This document shows positions 51,030 to 59,994 of a stretch of 64,000 bases of DNA, one piece after another. Source of the stretch: Mucilaginibacter aquaedulcis (GTDB lineage Bacteria; Bacteroidota; Bacteroidia; Sphingobacteriales; Sphingobacteriaceae); assembly GCF_030409325.1 (NCBI RefSeq), contig NZ_JAUFPR010000003.1, positions 372,001-436,000 of the forward strand, read 5' to 3'. Both the position numbers and the translations under genes were made by a program. The number at the start of each line of letters is the position of its first letter. Within the stretch, counting starts at the first letter, position 1. The notes beneath the pieces are model-generated. The model was given only the letters and a program-made list of their open reading frames with translations. It did no database searches and was not told the origin of the DNA.

Positions 51030-54011
51030 TTGAGGCAATTATCTATATCTGTCACGTGTAAAAGCAGTAAATTATTACTGTTAGCACTTATTATTATTGT
51101 TGCAGGCTGCTCGCTCGAAAAGAAAAGCGGTTTTAATCGTTCTATGCAAAACCTTACTGCGCATTACAACATCCTGTTTAACGCCAACGAATTGTTACGC
51201 CTTAAGCAGGAAAGCTATGCCACCTCCTTTCCCGATGCCTATACTGAGCTGCTGAATGTTTATCCCGATACCACATCACAAAGCGGTACTCCTGATAAGG
51301 ATATGGAACTGGCCATCACTAAAGCCAATACCATCATCAACCTGAAAGAGCAAAGCCATTATATTGGTGATGCCTACCTGGTTATGGGTAAGGCCCGCTA
51401 CCTGGAAGGCAGCTATTTTGATGCGGTAGAATACTTTAGCTATGTTGGGCGTTCTTTTGGTAAAAATGCTCCACTGGCCCAGCAAGCCCTGATCTGGAAG
51501 GCCCGGGCACTTTTATACCTTCATGATCTGCCTCAGGCCAAAACCGTTATTGATTCGGCCATTCAAAACATCGATCCTAAAAAACCTAAAAAAAGCTTTG
51601 CTGCCGATGTATACGCTACCCGCCTGCAGTACAATATCATTACACAAAATTATGCCGAAGCTGAGGCTGATGCCAAACAGGCTATTGAATATGACCCTGT
51701 AAAAAGGCTAAAACTACGCTGGACGTTCATTTTGGCGCAGCTGCAGGAGCTTAACTTAAAACCCGCGGATGCTTATAATAATTATACCGGCATTGTTCAA
51801 AGTAATGCATCTTTTGAAATGGCGTTTAATGCCAACTTAAATCGCATACGAATACAGGATAATCGTGATGGGGTTAAACTAAGCAAGATAGAGCTGCTGC
51901 GTAAATTGCTAAAGAACCATGATAATATAGATTTTTTCGACCAGATCTACTACCACATAGCTGCCCAGTATTACCTAACCGGCGATATTGATAATGCCAT
52001 AAAAAACTATAAGCTATCGATACGTTACAGCACTAAAAATCAAACTCAGAAAGGTGTATCCTACCTGCGCATTGCCGAAATTGATTTTAAGAACAAGGCC
52101 GACTATGCCACTGCCAAGGTTTATTACGATAGTACACTAACATTTCTGCCCACGGGATACCCGGGCTACCAGCTTATCCTGAAAAAGAGCAATAACCTGC
52201 AGGTGCTTACCGGCCTACTGGAAACCATATCACGCGAGGATACCTTACAGGTATTGGCAGGACTTGATGAAAAAGCCCGCAATGCCCGCATTGATGCTAT
52301 GGTTGCCCGCAAAATTGCACAGGAAAAAGCCGCGTCTGACGCGGTTACCAATACCGGTGATTCGTTCAGCAACAGTTTTTCATTGAACAATCCCGACATG
52401 CTTCCTACCCAAACCCAAACGGGTAAAACCGGTCCAAACGGGCAGAACAGGCAAACCGCACAAGCCAGCCAAAATAACGCTGCAAGCTCTTTCTATTTTT
52501 ACAATACCAATGCCGTAAGCCAGGGTTATACCTCTTTTAAGCGGCAATGGGGCAACCGCAAACTGGAAGATAACTGGAGGCGCAGCAAACGATCAAACAG
52601 TGGTATGCCAACAAACAATCCGGCTTTGGCGCAAAATGGCGCTACGGATAAACCGGCAGGTTCCGGCGGAAAACCGGGAGAGATAGAAGAAGATGCCGGC
52701 TATAAAGCACAGCTCATCCATGACCTGCCCCTTACGCCTGATATGCTAAAACAATCAAACATCCGAATCTATAATGCCTACCTTGACCTGGGCAACTTAT
52801 ACCGTGATGTATTGGAGGATAAGAAAGAGGCCATTACCACTTTTGAAAAAATGCTTACCCGTTTCCCCGACAATCAGGATAAGCCTGCTATATACTATAA
52901 CCTGTACAGGTTATATGCCGATATTGATGCAGCAAAATCAGAGATGTATAAAAACCTGATCCTGAAAGAGTATCCGCAAACGGCATTTGCCAGGGTTATC
53001 CTCGATCCTGAATACGGTAAAAAGCTTAATGATGATAATGCCGGGTTCAACGTGTTTTACAATGGGGTTTATGACCTCTATGCACAAAAAAAATACCCGG
53101 ATGTTATAAGCAGTGCCGATGATCTGTTAAAAAGATACCCGGATAATCGCTTCGCGGCACAATTGTATTACCTGAAAGCTATTGCTGCCGGTCACCAGGA
53201 AAAGATGTTGCCTTTTGTGGCAGATATGAAGCAGATAGTACAAAAATATCCGGATGATCCATTGGTAACTCCCCTGGCTCAGCAGCACTTGGCCTATATT
53301 GAATCCAACATGGCAGAAGTAGCCGTAAGGCCGGTGGTGTTGACAGATGACGATCCTGACGCCATACCATTCACCCCACCTGTTGCCTATCAAAAGCAAA
53401 CAGAGTACCGTAAAGGCTTTATTCCATCGCAACCTATTGAAGAATATAAACACCCCGTAAACGCGCCATTAAACGGCCTGGCCTCAGCAAATGCCAAGAT
53501 CAACACCCAGCTAACCCAACAGGGTAAGCTTACCGATAATCATATCCAGATGCCTGCTTACGAATTGCAGCAGGCCAACAAAACCGGGCAGCCAGATAGC
53601 GCAGCAGCCCCGGTTAAGGCTGATGTGAAAGGACTCAACATTACGTCTATATTCTCAAAGCGTGATAGTGCCAATTACTATTTTGCTATAAATGTTACCA
53701 CCGGTACAACTAACCTGGCCTCTTCACGTTTTGGTATAGGTCAATTTAACCGCACCCGTTACTTTGGTTATGGCTTTAAACACGAGTTGGTTAATGCAGG
53801 TCCGGATGATCAGATTATATACGTTGGTCACTTCCGCAGCCTTAGTGATGCCAGAAAATACGCTAAAAGTATTATACCACTGCTACCCGATATCATGAAG
53901 GTACCAAAGGATAAATACAGTTTTTTTATCATTACCAAGGAAAATCTGGATAAATTAGCCGATCAAAAAACAGTGGATAGTTATATAGACTATTACCAGA
54001 AAAATTATTGA
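51030..54011 (+). CDS. sprE: SprE/PorW-type TPR lipoprotein (type IX secretion)
   Basis: 993 residues from a TTG start; it must start there because the lipoprotein signal (SKLLLLALIIIVAGCS, Cys28) precedes the first internal Met. The N-terminal part (about 90-430) holds TPR-like repeats (LVMGKARYLEGSYFDAVEYFSYV, YHIAAQYYLTGDIDNAIKNYKLS, RIAEIDFKNKADYATAKVYYDS). A linker of low complexity (about 450-560) and a second TPR region (about 595-760, TFEKMLTRFPDNQDKPAIYYNLY) follow. The layout and the RSMQNLTAHYNILFNANE start fit SprE of Flavobacterium and PorW of Porphyromonas, needed for T9SS. It is 1 bp from PBP1A and forms an operon with it. Confidence 0.85.
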   Translation: MRQLSISVTCKSSKLLLLALIIIVAGCSLEKKSGFNRSMQNLTAHYNILFNANELLRLKQESYATSFPDAYTELLNVYPDTTSQSGTPDKDMELAITKANTIINLKEQSHYIGDAYLVMGKARYLEGSYFDAVEYFSYVGRSFGKNAPLAQQALIWKARALLYLHDLPQAKTVIDSAIQNIDPKKPKKSFAADVYATRLQYNIITQNYAEAEADAKQAIEYDPVKRLKLRWTFILAQLQELNLKPADAYNNYTGIVQSNASFEMAFNANLNRIRIQDNRDGVKLSKIELLRKLLKNHDNIDFFDQIYYHIAAQYYLTGDIDNAIKNYKLSIRYSTKNQTQKGVSYLRIAEIDFKNKADYATAKVYYDSTLTFLPTGYPGYQLILKKSNNLQVLTGLLETISREDTLQVLAGLDEKARNARIDAMVARKIAQEKAASDAVTNTGDSFSNSFSLNNPDMLPTQTQTGKTGPNGQNRQTAQASQNNAASSFYFYNTNAVSQGYTSFKRQWGNRKLEDNWRRSKRSNSGMPTNNPALAQNGATDKPAGSGGKPGEIEEDAGYKAQLIHDLPLTPDMLKQSNIRIYNAYLDLGNLYRDVLEDKKEAITTFEKMLTRFPDNQDKPAIYYNLYRLYADIDAAKSEMYKNLILKEYPQTAFARVILDPEYGKKLNDDNAGFNVFYNGVYDLYAQKKYPDVISSADDLLKRYPDNRFAAQLYYLKAIAAGHQEKMLPFVADMKQIVQKYPDDPLVTPLAQQHLAYIESNMAEVAVRPVVLTDDDPDAIPFTPPVAYQKQTEYRKGFIPSQPIEEYKHPVNAPLNGLASANAKINTQLTQQGKLTDNHIQMPAYELQQANKTGQPDSAAAPVKADVKGLNITSIFSKRDSANYYFAINVTTGTTNLASSRFGIGQFNRTRYFGYGFKHELVNAGPDDQIIYVGHFRSLSDARKYAKSIIPLLPDIMKVPKDKYSFFIITKENLDKLADQKTVDSYIDYYQKNY

Positions 54012-54012
54012 A

Positions 54013-56259
54013 ATGAGAACTACTAAGCCTAAGCTTACCCAGCAGGATATAAGACATTATAATTGGTACATATGGCGAACAGTGATAGCAGGCTTTGTAT
54101 TTGTAGCTATCATGATAGCGCTTACTATTTTTGACGTATTTGGTCAGCTGCCATCTTTCCGCGATCTGGAAAACCCTAAAAGCAACCAGGCATCAGAGGT
54201 AATATCGTCTGATAAAAAGGTTTTAGGCACCTACTACATACAAAACAGATCAAACGTAACCTACAAAGAATTATCTCCATATGTGGTTAATGCCCTTGTA
54301 GCTACCGAAGACAAACGCTTTTTTGAGCACTCGGGTATTGACTTTGGTCGTAGCTTTACTATTTTCCTGCACTTGCTTATTGGTCAAAAACAGGGCGGCA
54401 GTACCATTACACAACAGCTTGCCCTAAACCTTTTCTCTGAAAGGGCAGCCAACCCGTTTAAACGCATTGTGCAAAAAATGCAGGAATGGGTAACCGCTGT
54501 AAAGCTGGAACGCCACTATACCAAAGAGGAAATATTAACCATGTACCTCAACACAGTTGATTTTGGAGCTTATAACACCTATGGCATTAAATCAGCAGCG
54601 CGTACTTATTTTAATACCACACCTGATAAGCTTACGCCAGATCAGGCAGCTTTATTAATTGGTATGGTTAATGGCCCGGGCATCTACTCGCCTACCCGGC
54701 ATTCGGAAAACGCGTTGAGGCGCCGTAACCTGGTACTTAACCGTATGGTTGAAAAGGGCGATCTGAGCCAGGGACAAGCTGAAGAACTTAAGCAAAAACC
54801 GCTTGGGTTAGATTTTCACCCGAACAATCACTTTGACGGTCCTGCTCCCTACTTCAGATCGGTGTTAAAAAAGGAATTGCAAAAACTGTTTAAAGAACAG
54901 AATATTACCCGCCCCGATGGCAACCCTTATGATCTTGACCGTGATGGCCTGAAGATATACACCACTATTGATGCCACCATGCAGCAATATGCTGAGGAAT
55001 CGCAACAGGAATACATGCGCAATCTGCAGGTACAGTTTAATGATCACTGGCGCGGGCAAAACCTGGCCAAAAACATCCATAACTTTAAGCTCCTGATCAA
55101 TCAGGGTATGCTCAGATCTGACCGTTACAAGCAGCTTAAAGCTCAGGGTATGGATGATGAGGATATTAAAACCAACTTTAATACTAAAACCACAGTAAAC
55201 ATATTCACCTGGCACGGCGACATCGATACACTGATGAAACCTATTGATTCTATCGTGTACAGTAAAATGCTGCTGCGCAACGCCCTGATGAGTATGGACC
55301 CAACTACCGGCTATGTTAAGGCCTGGGTTGGAGGCACCAACTTTGAGCATTTTAAATATGATCAGGTTAAAAATGGCACACGCCAGGTTGGTTCAACAGC
55401 TAAGCCGTTTACATATGCCGTAGCTATTGACAATGGTTTTTCGCCATGCATGAAGATCAACAACGTGCCTGATACTATTCGTGGTTACGGTGAGCCATGG
55501 TGTCCGCGGTCGTCACCGTCAGAAACCTTGCCGGGCTTTATTACCCTGCGCCAGGCTTTGGCCCACTCGCAAAACTGGGTAACGGCCAACGTTATGGGCC
55601 AGGTTAAACCCGAACCGGTTGTTGAACTGATCAAAAAGATGGGCGTTACCAGTTCGGTGCCTCCATACCCTTCTATTTGCCTGGGTACATTTGACGCATC
55701 GGTATTTGAAATGACGGGGGCTTATTCGGTATTTGCCAACCATGGCCTCTGGACCGAGCCTACTTACATTTTACGTATTGAAGATAAAAACGGTAACGTA
55801 CTGTATACCCATACTCCAAAGGTTGTGCAGGCCATGAACCCGCAAACCGCCTATGTAATGACCTATATGCTTAAAGGTGTAATACAGGATGGTACCGGTT
55901 CAAGATTACAGTGGAAATACAAGCTTAATAACCCTATCGGCGGTAAAACAGGTACTACAAACGCCAACTCCGATGGCTGGTTTATTGGTATTACTCCGCA
56001 GTTGGTTACCGGCTTATGGACAGGTTGTGAAGACCGCGATATAGCGTTCCAATCAACCCGGCTTGGGGAAGGTGCTAACAGCGCCCTGCCTATATTTGCA
56101 CTGTATATGAAAAAGGTATATGCCAACCCGGCCCTGGGCATTAAGAAAACAGTTGATTTTGATGCACCCAAAAACGGAGTAAGCATAGTTATGGACTGTG
56201 ACCAATATAACCAGCAGCAGCAAGGCACTAATGAGGTTGATAAGAAACTGGATTTCTGA
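54013..56259 (+). CDS. Penicillin-binding protein 1A (bifunctional)
   Basis: 748 residues. Membrane anchor (about 22-43). GT51 transglycosylase domain (about 60-240): ATEDKRFFEHSG with catalytic Glu99, then GGSTITQQLALNL and RIVQKMQEWVTAVKLE. Transpeptidase domain (about 425-700): STAK with Ser461 and Lys464, SQN at 519-521, KTG at 645-647. It polymerises and cross-links peptidoglycan at the outer face of the inner membrane. It begins 1 bp after the sprE stop, an arrangement typical of Bacteroidota. Confidence 0.95.
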   Translation: MRTTKPKLTQQDIRHYNWYIWRTVIAGFVFVAIMIALTIFDVFGQLPSFRDLENPKSNQASEVISSDKKVLGTYYIQNRSNVTYKELSPYVVNALVATEDKRFFEHSGIDFGRSFTIFLHLLIGQKQGGSTITQQLALNLFSERAANPFKRIVQKMQEWVTAVKLERHYTKEEILTMYLNTVDFGAYNTYGIKSAARTYFNTTPDKLTPDQAALLIGMVNGPGIYSPTRHSENALRRRNLVLNRMVEKGDLSQGQAEELKQKPLGLDFHPNNHFDGPAPYFRSVLKKELQKLFKEQNITRPDGNPYDLDRDGLKIYTTIDATMQQYAEESQQEYMRNLQVQFNDHWRGQNLAKNIHNFKLLINQGMLRSDRYKQLKAQGMDDEDIKTNFNTKTTVNIFTWHGDIDTLMKPIDSIVYSKMLLRNALMSMDPTTGYVKAWVGGTNFEHFKYDQVKNGTRQVGSTAKPFTYAVAIDNGFSPCMKINNVPDTIRGYGEPWCPRSSPSETLPGFITLRQALAHSQNWVTANVMGQVKPEPVVELIKKMGVTSSVPPYPSICLGTFDASVFEMTGAYSVFANHGLWTEPTYILRIEDKNGNVLYTHTPKVVQAMNPQTAYVMTYMLKGVIQDGTGSRLQWKYKLNNPIGGKTGTTNANSDGWFIGITPQLVTGLWTGCEDRDIAFQSTRLGEGANSALPIFALYMKKVYANPALGIKKTVDFDAPKNGVSIVMDCDQYNQQQQGTNEVDKKLDF

Positions 56260-56261
56260 GT

Positions 56262-56300
56262 TGGTTCATTAGTTTAATAGCTCATTGGCGAATAGTTCAA
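56262..56300. repeat. Octamer word array TTCATTAG, left arm of inverted pair
   Basis: Parse: GGTTCATT, AGTTTAAT, AGCTCATT, GGCGAAT, AGTTCAATT. The 11-mer GTTCATTAGTT (56264-56274) occurs inverted at 56697-56707, and CTCATTGG (56281-56288) inverted at 56715-56722. It begins 3 bp after the PBP1A stop. Confidence 0.75.
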
Positions 56301-56313
56301 TTATCCATAACCT

Positions 56314-56697
56314 ATGAGTTATCATACTCTTGAAGATTTGGAAGTTTATCGCCTGGCGGAAACTTTCAGTGATGAGATTTGGTTTTTGGTTAGCGAATGG
56401 GATAATTTTGCAAAAGATACAATCGGAAAACAGATAGTCCGATCAGCCGATTCTATCAGTGCTAATATTGCTGAGGGATACGGCAGATATCATTATAAAG
56501 AGAATAGGAATTTCTGTTTCTTTAGCCGTGGGTCAATCCTGGAAACTAAAGGACGGCTCAAAAAAGCAAGGAACAGAAATTTGATAACTGAAGATCGGTT
56601 CATTGTGTTATTTGAAAAACTCCAAACCGTTCATCTGAAACTTAACGCGTACTTAAAGTTCATTGGAAAATCTCAAGTTCAAAAGGCAGACCAATGA
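56314..56697 (+). CDS. Four-helix-bundle protein of the S23 (23S rRNA intervening-sequence) family
   Basis: 127 residues. It opens with TLEDLEVYRLAETFSDEIW, then DTIGKQIVRSADSISANIAEGYGR, FSRGSILETKGRLKKA and a C-terminal helix FEKLQTVHLKLNAYLKFIG. These are the family hallmarks: four antiparallel helices with SAxSIxxNIAEG. In Leptospira and Coxiella such proteins are encoded in 23S rRNA insertions bounded by inverted repeats, and the fold is shared with Avd of diversity-generating retroelements. Here it is in protein-gene context and is bracketed by inverted word arrays. Function unknown; RNA binding is likely. Confidence 0.85.
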   Translation: MSYHTLEDLEVYRLAETFSDEIWFLVSEWDNFAKDTIGKQIVRSADSISANIAEGYGRYHYKENRNFCFFSRGSILETKGRLKKARNRNLITEDRFIVLFEKLQTVHLKLNAYLKFIGKSQVQKADQ

Positions 56698-56722
56698 ACT
56701 AATGAACAAGTGAACCAATGAG
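56689..56722. repeat. Octamer word array AATGAACA, right arm of inverted pair
   Basis: AATGAACT, AATGAACA, AGTGAACC, AATGAGC, an 8-nt period. It overlaps the stop codon of the four-helix gene and contains the uvrC ATG (56718). Confidence 0.75.
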
Positions 56723-58538
56723 CTTCGACTACAAAATCGCATTAAAAAATATACCTCATAAGCCTGGTGTATACCAATATTGGGATAGTGAGAATGAACT
56801 GATATATATTGGTAAGGCTAAAGATCTGCGCAACCGCGTGGGTTCGTACTTTAATCAGGATATACATATTAATGCCAAGACCCGGGTTTTGGTATCAAAG
56901 ATCCGCAATATTACCTTTACAATTGTTGATACAGAGGTGGATGCCTGGCTGCTGGAAAACAGCATGATCAAAAAGCATCAGCCCCGTTATAATGTAATGC
57001 TCAAGGATGATAAAACTTATCCGTGGATTATTATCAAGAACGAAAACTACCCCCGCATTTTCTGGACAAGGCGTATTGTTAAAGATGGATCCAAATACCT
57101 TGGCCCCTACGCATCTGTAAGCATGATGCACAATATCCTGGGGCTTATCAAGGAAACCTATCCGCTGCGTACCTGTAATCTTGCCCTGACGCGCGAGAAC
57201 ATCGACAAAGGAAAGTTTAAGGTTTGTTTGGAGTATCAGCTGGGTAACTGCAAGGGCCCATGCCAAAACTATCAAACCGAGAATGACTACGATAACAGCA
57301 TTGAAGAGATCAAAGATATCCTGAACGGAAAGATCGGGGCAGTATTACGTAGGTTAAAGGGAGAAATGGATGCTGCTGTTACCGAATATAATTATGAGCT
57401 GGCCCATCGCCTGAAAAGGAAGTTTGACCTGCTGGAAAATTACCAGAGCAAATCAACCGTTGTTAACTCATCCATTACAGATGTCGACGTTTTTAGCATC
57501 GCATCTGAAGATAAGATTGCGTTTGTTAACTTTTTAAAGGTGATGAACGGCACCATCATACAAACGCAAACCATCGAGCTTAAGAAACGCCTGGATGAAA
57601 GCGATGAGGAACTGTTAACCCTGGCTATATCTGAGTTCAGAAGCCGTTATAACAGCGATTCTAAAGAGATCATTGTGCCGTTTGATATAGATCTGGAAGA
57701 CCATCCCGGCATCAAGTTCACTGTACCCAAACTCGGCGAAAAACGTAAACTGCTTGATCTATCGCAAAAGAATGTGCAGTTCTTTAAAAAAGAAAAGATA
57801 GACCAGTACGAAAAGCTGAACCCCGAGATCCGCACCGAACGGTTGTTAACTCAAATGATGAAGGATCTGCGCATGAACCAGCTGCCAAGGCATATCGAAT
57901 GTTTTGATAACTCTAACTTTCAGGGCAAGTACCCGGTATCGGCCATTGTGGTATTTAAGGATGGCAAGCCTTCAAAAAAAGATTACCGCCATTTCCACGT
58001 AAAAACGGTTGAGGGCCCAAATGACTTTGCCACCATGGAAGAGGCGGTACACCGTCGCTACCGCCGTATGCTTGATGAAGGTACCGAACTACCTCAGTTG
58101 ATCATTATCGACGGTGGTAAGGGTCAGCTTTCATCGGCAATGCACAGCCTTAAATTGCTGGGTATTGATAAGCAGGTTACTGTTATAGGTATTGCCAAGC
58201 GTTTGGAAGAATTGTATTATCCAAATGACCAATACCCAATGTACCTGGATAAAAAATCAGAAACCCTAAAAGTGATACAGCACCTGCGCGATGAAGCTCA
58301 CCGTTTTGGCATCACTTTTCACCGTAAAATACGCGATAAGGGCACACTGGCTACCGAACTGGAACTTATTGATGGCATTGGTAAAACTACTGCCGAAAAG
58401 CTCCTGAAATACTTTAAATCGGTTAAGAAGATCAGGGAAGCCAGCGAAGAAATGTTATTAGAGGTTGTTAACCTGAAACAGGCCAAAGCCATTGTAACTT
58501 ATTTTGGTGGCCAAGCTGTTGAGAGTGGGAATGAGTAA
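56718..58538 (+). CDS. uvrC: Excinuclease ABC subunit C
   Basis: 606 residues. GIY-YIG nuclease domain (about 12-95): GVYQYWDSENELIYIGKAKDLRNRV. UVR/Cys-rich region near 155-190 (LEYQLGNCKGPCQ). C-terminal RNase H-like endonuclease: HIECFDNSNFQG with a catalytic Asp, IIIDGGKGQLSSA, and the HhH pair (TELELIDGIGKTTAEKLLKYFKS). UvrC makes both incisions in nucleotide-excision repair. The ATG lies within the right word array; SFDYKIALKNIPHKPGVY follows. Confidence 0.97.
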   Translation: MSFDYKIALKNIPHKPGVYQYWDSENELIYIGKAKDLRNRVGSYFNQDIHINAKTRVLVSKIRNITFTIVDTEVDAWLLENSMIKKHQPRYNVMLKDDKTYPWIIIKNENYPRIFWTRRIVKDGSKYLGPYASVSMMHNILGLIKETYPLRTCNLALTRENIDKGKFKVCLEYQLGNCKGPCQNYQTENDYDNSIEEIKDILNGKIGAVLRRLKGEMDAAVTEYNYELAHRLKRKFDLLENYQSKSTVVNSSITDVDVFSIASEDKIAFVNFLKVMNGTIIQTQTIELKKRLDESDEELLTLAISEFRSRYNSDSKEIIVPFDIDLEDHPGIKFTVPKLGEKRKLLDLSQKNVQFFKKEKIDQYEKLNPEIRTERLLTQMMKDLRMNQLPRHIECFDNSNFQGKYPVSAIVVFKDGKPSKKDYRHFHVKTVEGPNDFATMEEAVHRRYRRMLDEGTELPQLIIIDGGKGQLSSAMHSLKLLGIDKQVTVIGIAKRLEELYYPNDQYPMYLDKKSETLKVIQHLRDEAHRFGITFHRKIRDKGTLATELELIDGIGKTTAEKLLKYFKSVKKIREASEEMLLEVVNLKQAKAIVTYFGGQAVESGNE

Positions 58539-58554
58539 TTATATTAACATATTT

Positions 58555-58588
58555 TGTCATTGCGAGGAGGAACGACGAAGCAATCGCG
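58555..58588. repeat. REPIN-like unit TGTCATTGCGAGGAGGAACG
   Basis: TGTCATTGCGAGGAGGAACG then ACGAAGCAATCGCG. Identical over most of its length to 11153-11184 and to the inverted arm at 27549-27582. Confidence 0.75.
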
Positions 58589-58645
58589 AATTTGTCTGAA
58601 CCACGATTTTTGGGGTTGATGGATTTCCCGGATTTTATGAAAACT
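58589..58645 (+). repeat. TCTGAACC..GATT dispersed repeat, copy 4
   Basis: TTTGTCTGAACCACGATTTT, GGGGTTGATGGATTTCCCGG, ATTTTATGAAAAC. It directly abuts the REPIN-like unit. Confidence 0.7.
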
Positions 58646-58664
58646 AAAGTAAAATCTTTGCATC

Positions 58665-58878
58665 TGTTGGTGTTTTCACCATAGGTGTTCGGAAGAAATA
58701 AAAGGTGAGAGCCTGTACGATTCCCTCCCCTGGGAGGGTGTAGGGAGGGGTTTTAGGGGGCAGGCTTATTCGTTTGAAATGGCGTTAAACCCCTCCCGGC
58801 CATTACACAATTCCACCACCACCCTCCCCAAGGAGGGAATTGAAAATCTTTCGAAAACCTATGGTGAAAACACCAACA
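58665..58878. repeat. 214-bp element with perfect 21-bp terminal inverted repeats
   Basis: Ends 58665-58685 and 58858-58878 are perfect inverted copies (TGTTGGTGTTTTCACCATAG plus G). The interior carries a second inverted pair of GC-rich phrases (CCCTCCCCTGGGAGGG at 58724, and ACCACCCTCCCCAAGGAGGG). It has no ORF, so it resembles a MITE or composite repeat. It is flanked by no obvious target duplication. Confidence 0.7.
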
Positions 58879-58923
58879 TTGGCGAATAACAAGGATTAAA
58901 CATATCACAGCCATAAGAACCCA

Positions 58924-58968
58924 AAAAGCCAAAATTCATTACCCTTGCGGTTCTGAATTTTGGCTTTT
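58924..58968 (-). terminator. Rho-independent terminator of the gldKLMN operon
   Basis: AAAAGCCAAAATTCA / TGAATTTTGGCTTTT, a 15-bp stem with 15-nt loop and T-run, 25 bp after the gldN stop. Confidence 0.8.
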
Positions 58969-58992
58969 ACTAAAATTTAGGTTTATAATTAC

Positions 58993-59988
58993 TTAGTACG
59001 ACCAAAGGTTAAGCTCCCAGTCCATCAGGTTCTTTTTAACCCTTTCCGACTCATAAAGCTTATCAATACCCTGGGCATAATCTTTTATACGTTCATCCTT
59101 ATCGTTACTTTCTTTCACGATATAGCTGGTAAATATCCTTTTCATGAAAACATCGTCAAAGCTCAAACCGGTAGCATCACTGTTACGGCTTGCCACTTCT
59201 TTGGTAGCCAGTATAGGTCGGGCTTCGGGAAAGTAAACCCAAAATGCAGGCTGGTAATCCAAATCAACATTACCGGCTTTTGGTTTAATTAATGGAGCTA
59301 TACCAACAATACGTGGTTCAAATACCGAGCGTTGTTTGTCAAAAACCCAATCTTCCTTAATACGGAACTTCACAACGCTATCCGGGTTAAATTCTCCGGC
59401 CTGCAGGGATGAACCTATTTTGTTACCATCTTTATCAAACTTGTCAACAACAGAGCTATCGGCTAATTTGGATTTTGCACCACCTGCCGAAAGTGGAATT
59501 GTAAAACCATCGCCTCCCGGATCATCTCTCGTTGGTATCGGGTCGTACGCTGTTAACTCGCCCGCCGCAATAGCGCTTAATAAAATATCGATCAAACGCG
59601 CTTTAGGCGAAGCCAGGTATTGGTTCATCTTTTCGCGGATGTCAATTTCGCGCCATACGCGTTTAGCATATACTACATCGTTCTCGCGCAGATTAGGCAG
59701 CGGGGTAACGCGGGCATTTAAAATATTGTTCTTTTTATAGTATCCATCAAGCGGCCTTTCAAACGGTTTGTTGGCATCAAAGGCTTTACGCTTGGCACTA
59801 TCAACCGCTGGCTGGCTGGCCACATTATCCTGCTGACTTGATTGTCGCTGAACCTGGGGTGCGGTTTGCTTTGCAGTACTGGTGGTAGTAGCTCTCCTGG
59901 TACGCTTTTTAGCCGGGCGCTTCTGCGCAAATACTGCCGAAACACAAACTAAGCAAAGCACAACAACTACCAAACTTTTCTTTTTCAT
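58993..59988 (-). CDS. gldN: Gliding motility/T9SS protein GldN
   Basis: 331 residues. Signal peptide MKKKSLVVVVLCLVCVSAVFAQ, then a basic, Thr/Gln-rich linker, then the GldN core (about 85-325): YYKKNNILNARVTPLPNLRENDVVYAKRVWREIDIREKMN and a C-terminal WVYFPEARPILATKEV. GldN forms, with GldK, the periplasmic ring of the type IX secretion system. Last gene of gldKLMN; 6 bp after gldM. Confidence 0.95.
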   Translation of the reverse strand: MKKKSLVVVVLCLVCVSAVFAQKRPAKKRTRRATTTSTAKQTAPQVQRQSSQQDNVASQPAVDSAKRKAFDANKPFERPLDGYYKKNNILNARVTPLPNLRENDVVYAKRVWREIDIREKMNQYLASPKARLIDILLSAIAAGELTAYDPIPTRDDPGGDGFTIPLSAGGAKSKLADSSVVDKFDKDGNKIGSSLQAGEFNPDSVVKFRIKEDWVFDKQRSVFEPRIVGIAPLIKPKAGNVDLDYQPAFWVYFPEARPILATKEVASRNSDATGLSFDDVFMKRIFTSYIVKESNDKDERIKDYAQGIDKLYESERVKKNLMDWELNLWSY

Positions 59989-59994
59989 ACGCTT

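Larger units (their letters stand above)
58539..58992. other. Repeat-filled intergenic region, no gene
   Basis: 454 bases between convergent uvrC and gldN. In order: REPIN-like unit, TCTGAACC repeat, an element with 21-bp terminal inverted repeats and the gldN terminator. No open frame of note. Confidence 0.75.

Noticed and set aside
51030..51107. An ATG start for SprE
   Set aside because: No in-frame ATG precedes the lipobox, so the TTG at 51030 is needed for export.
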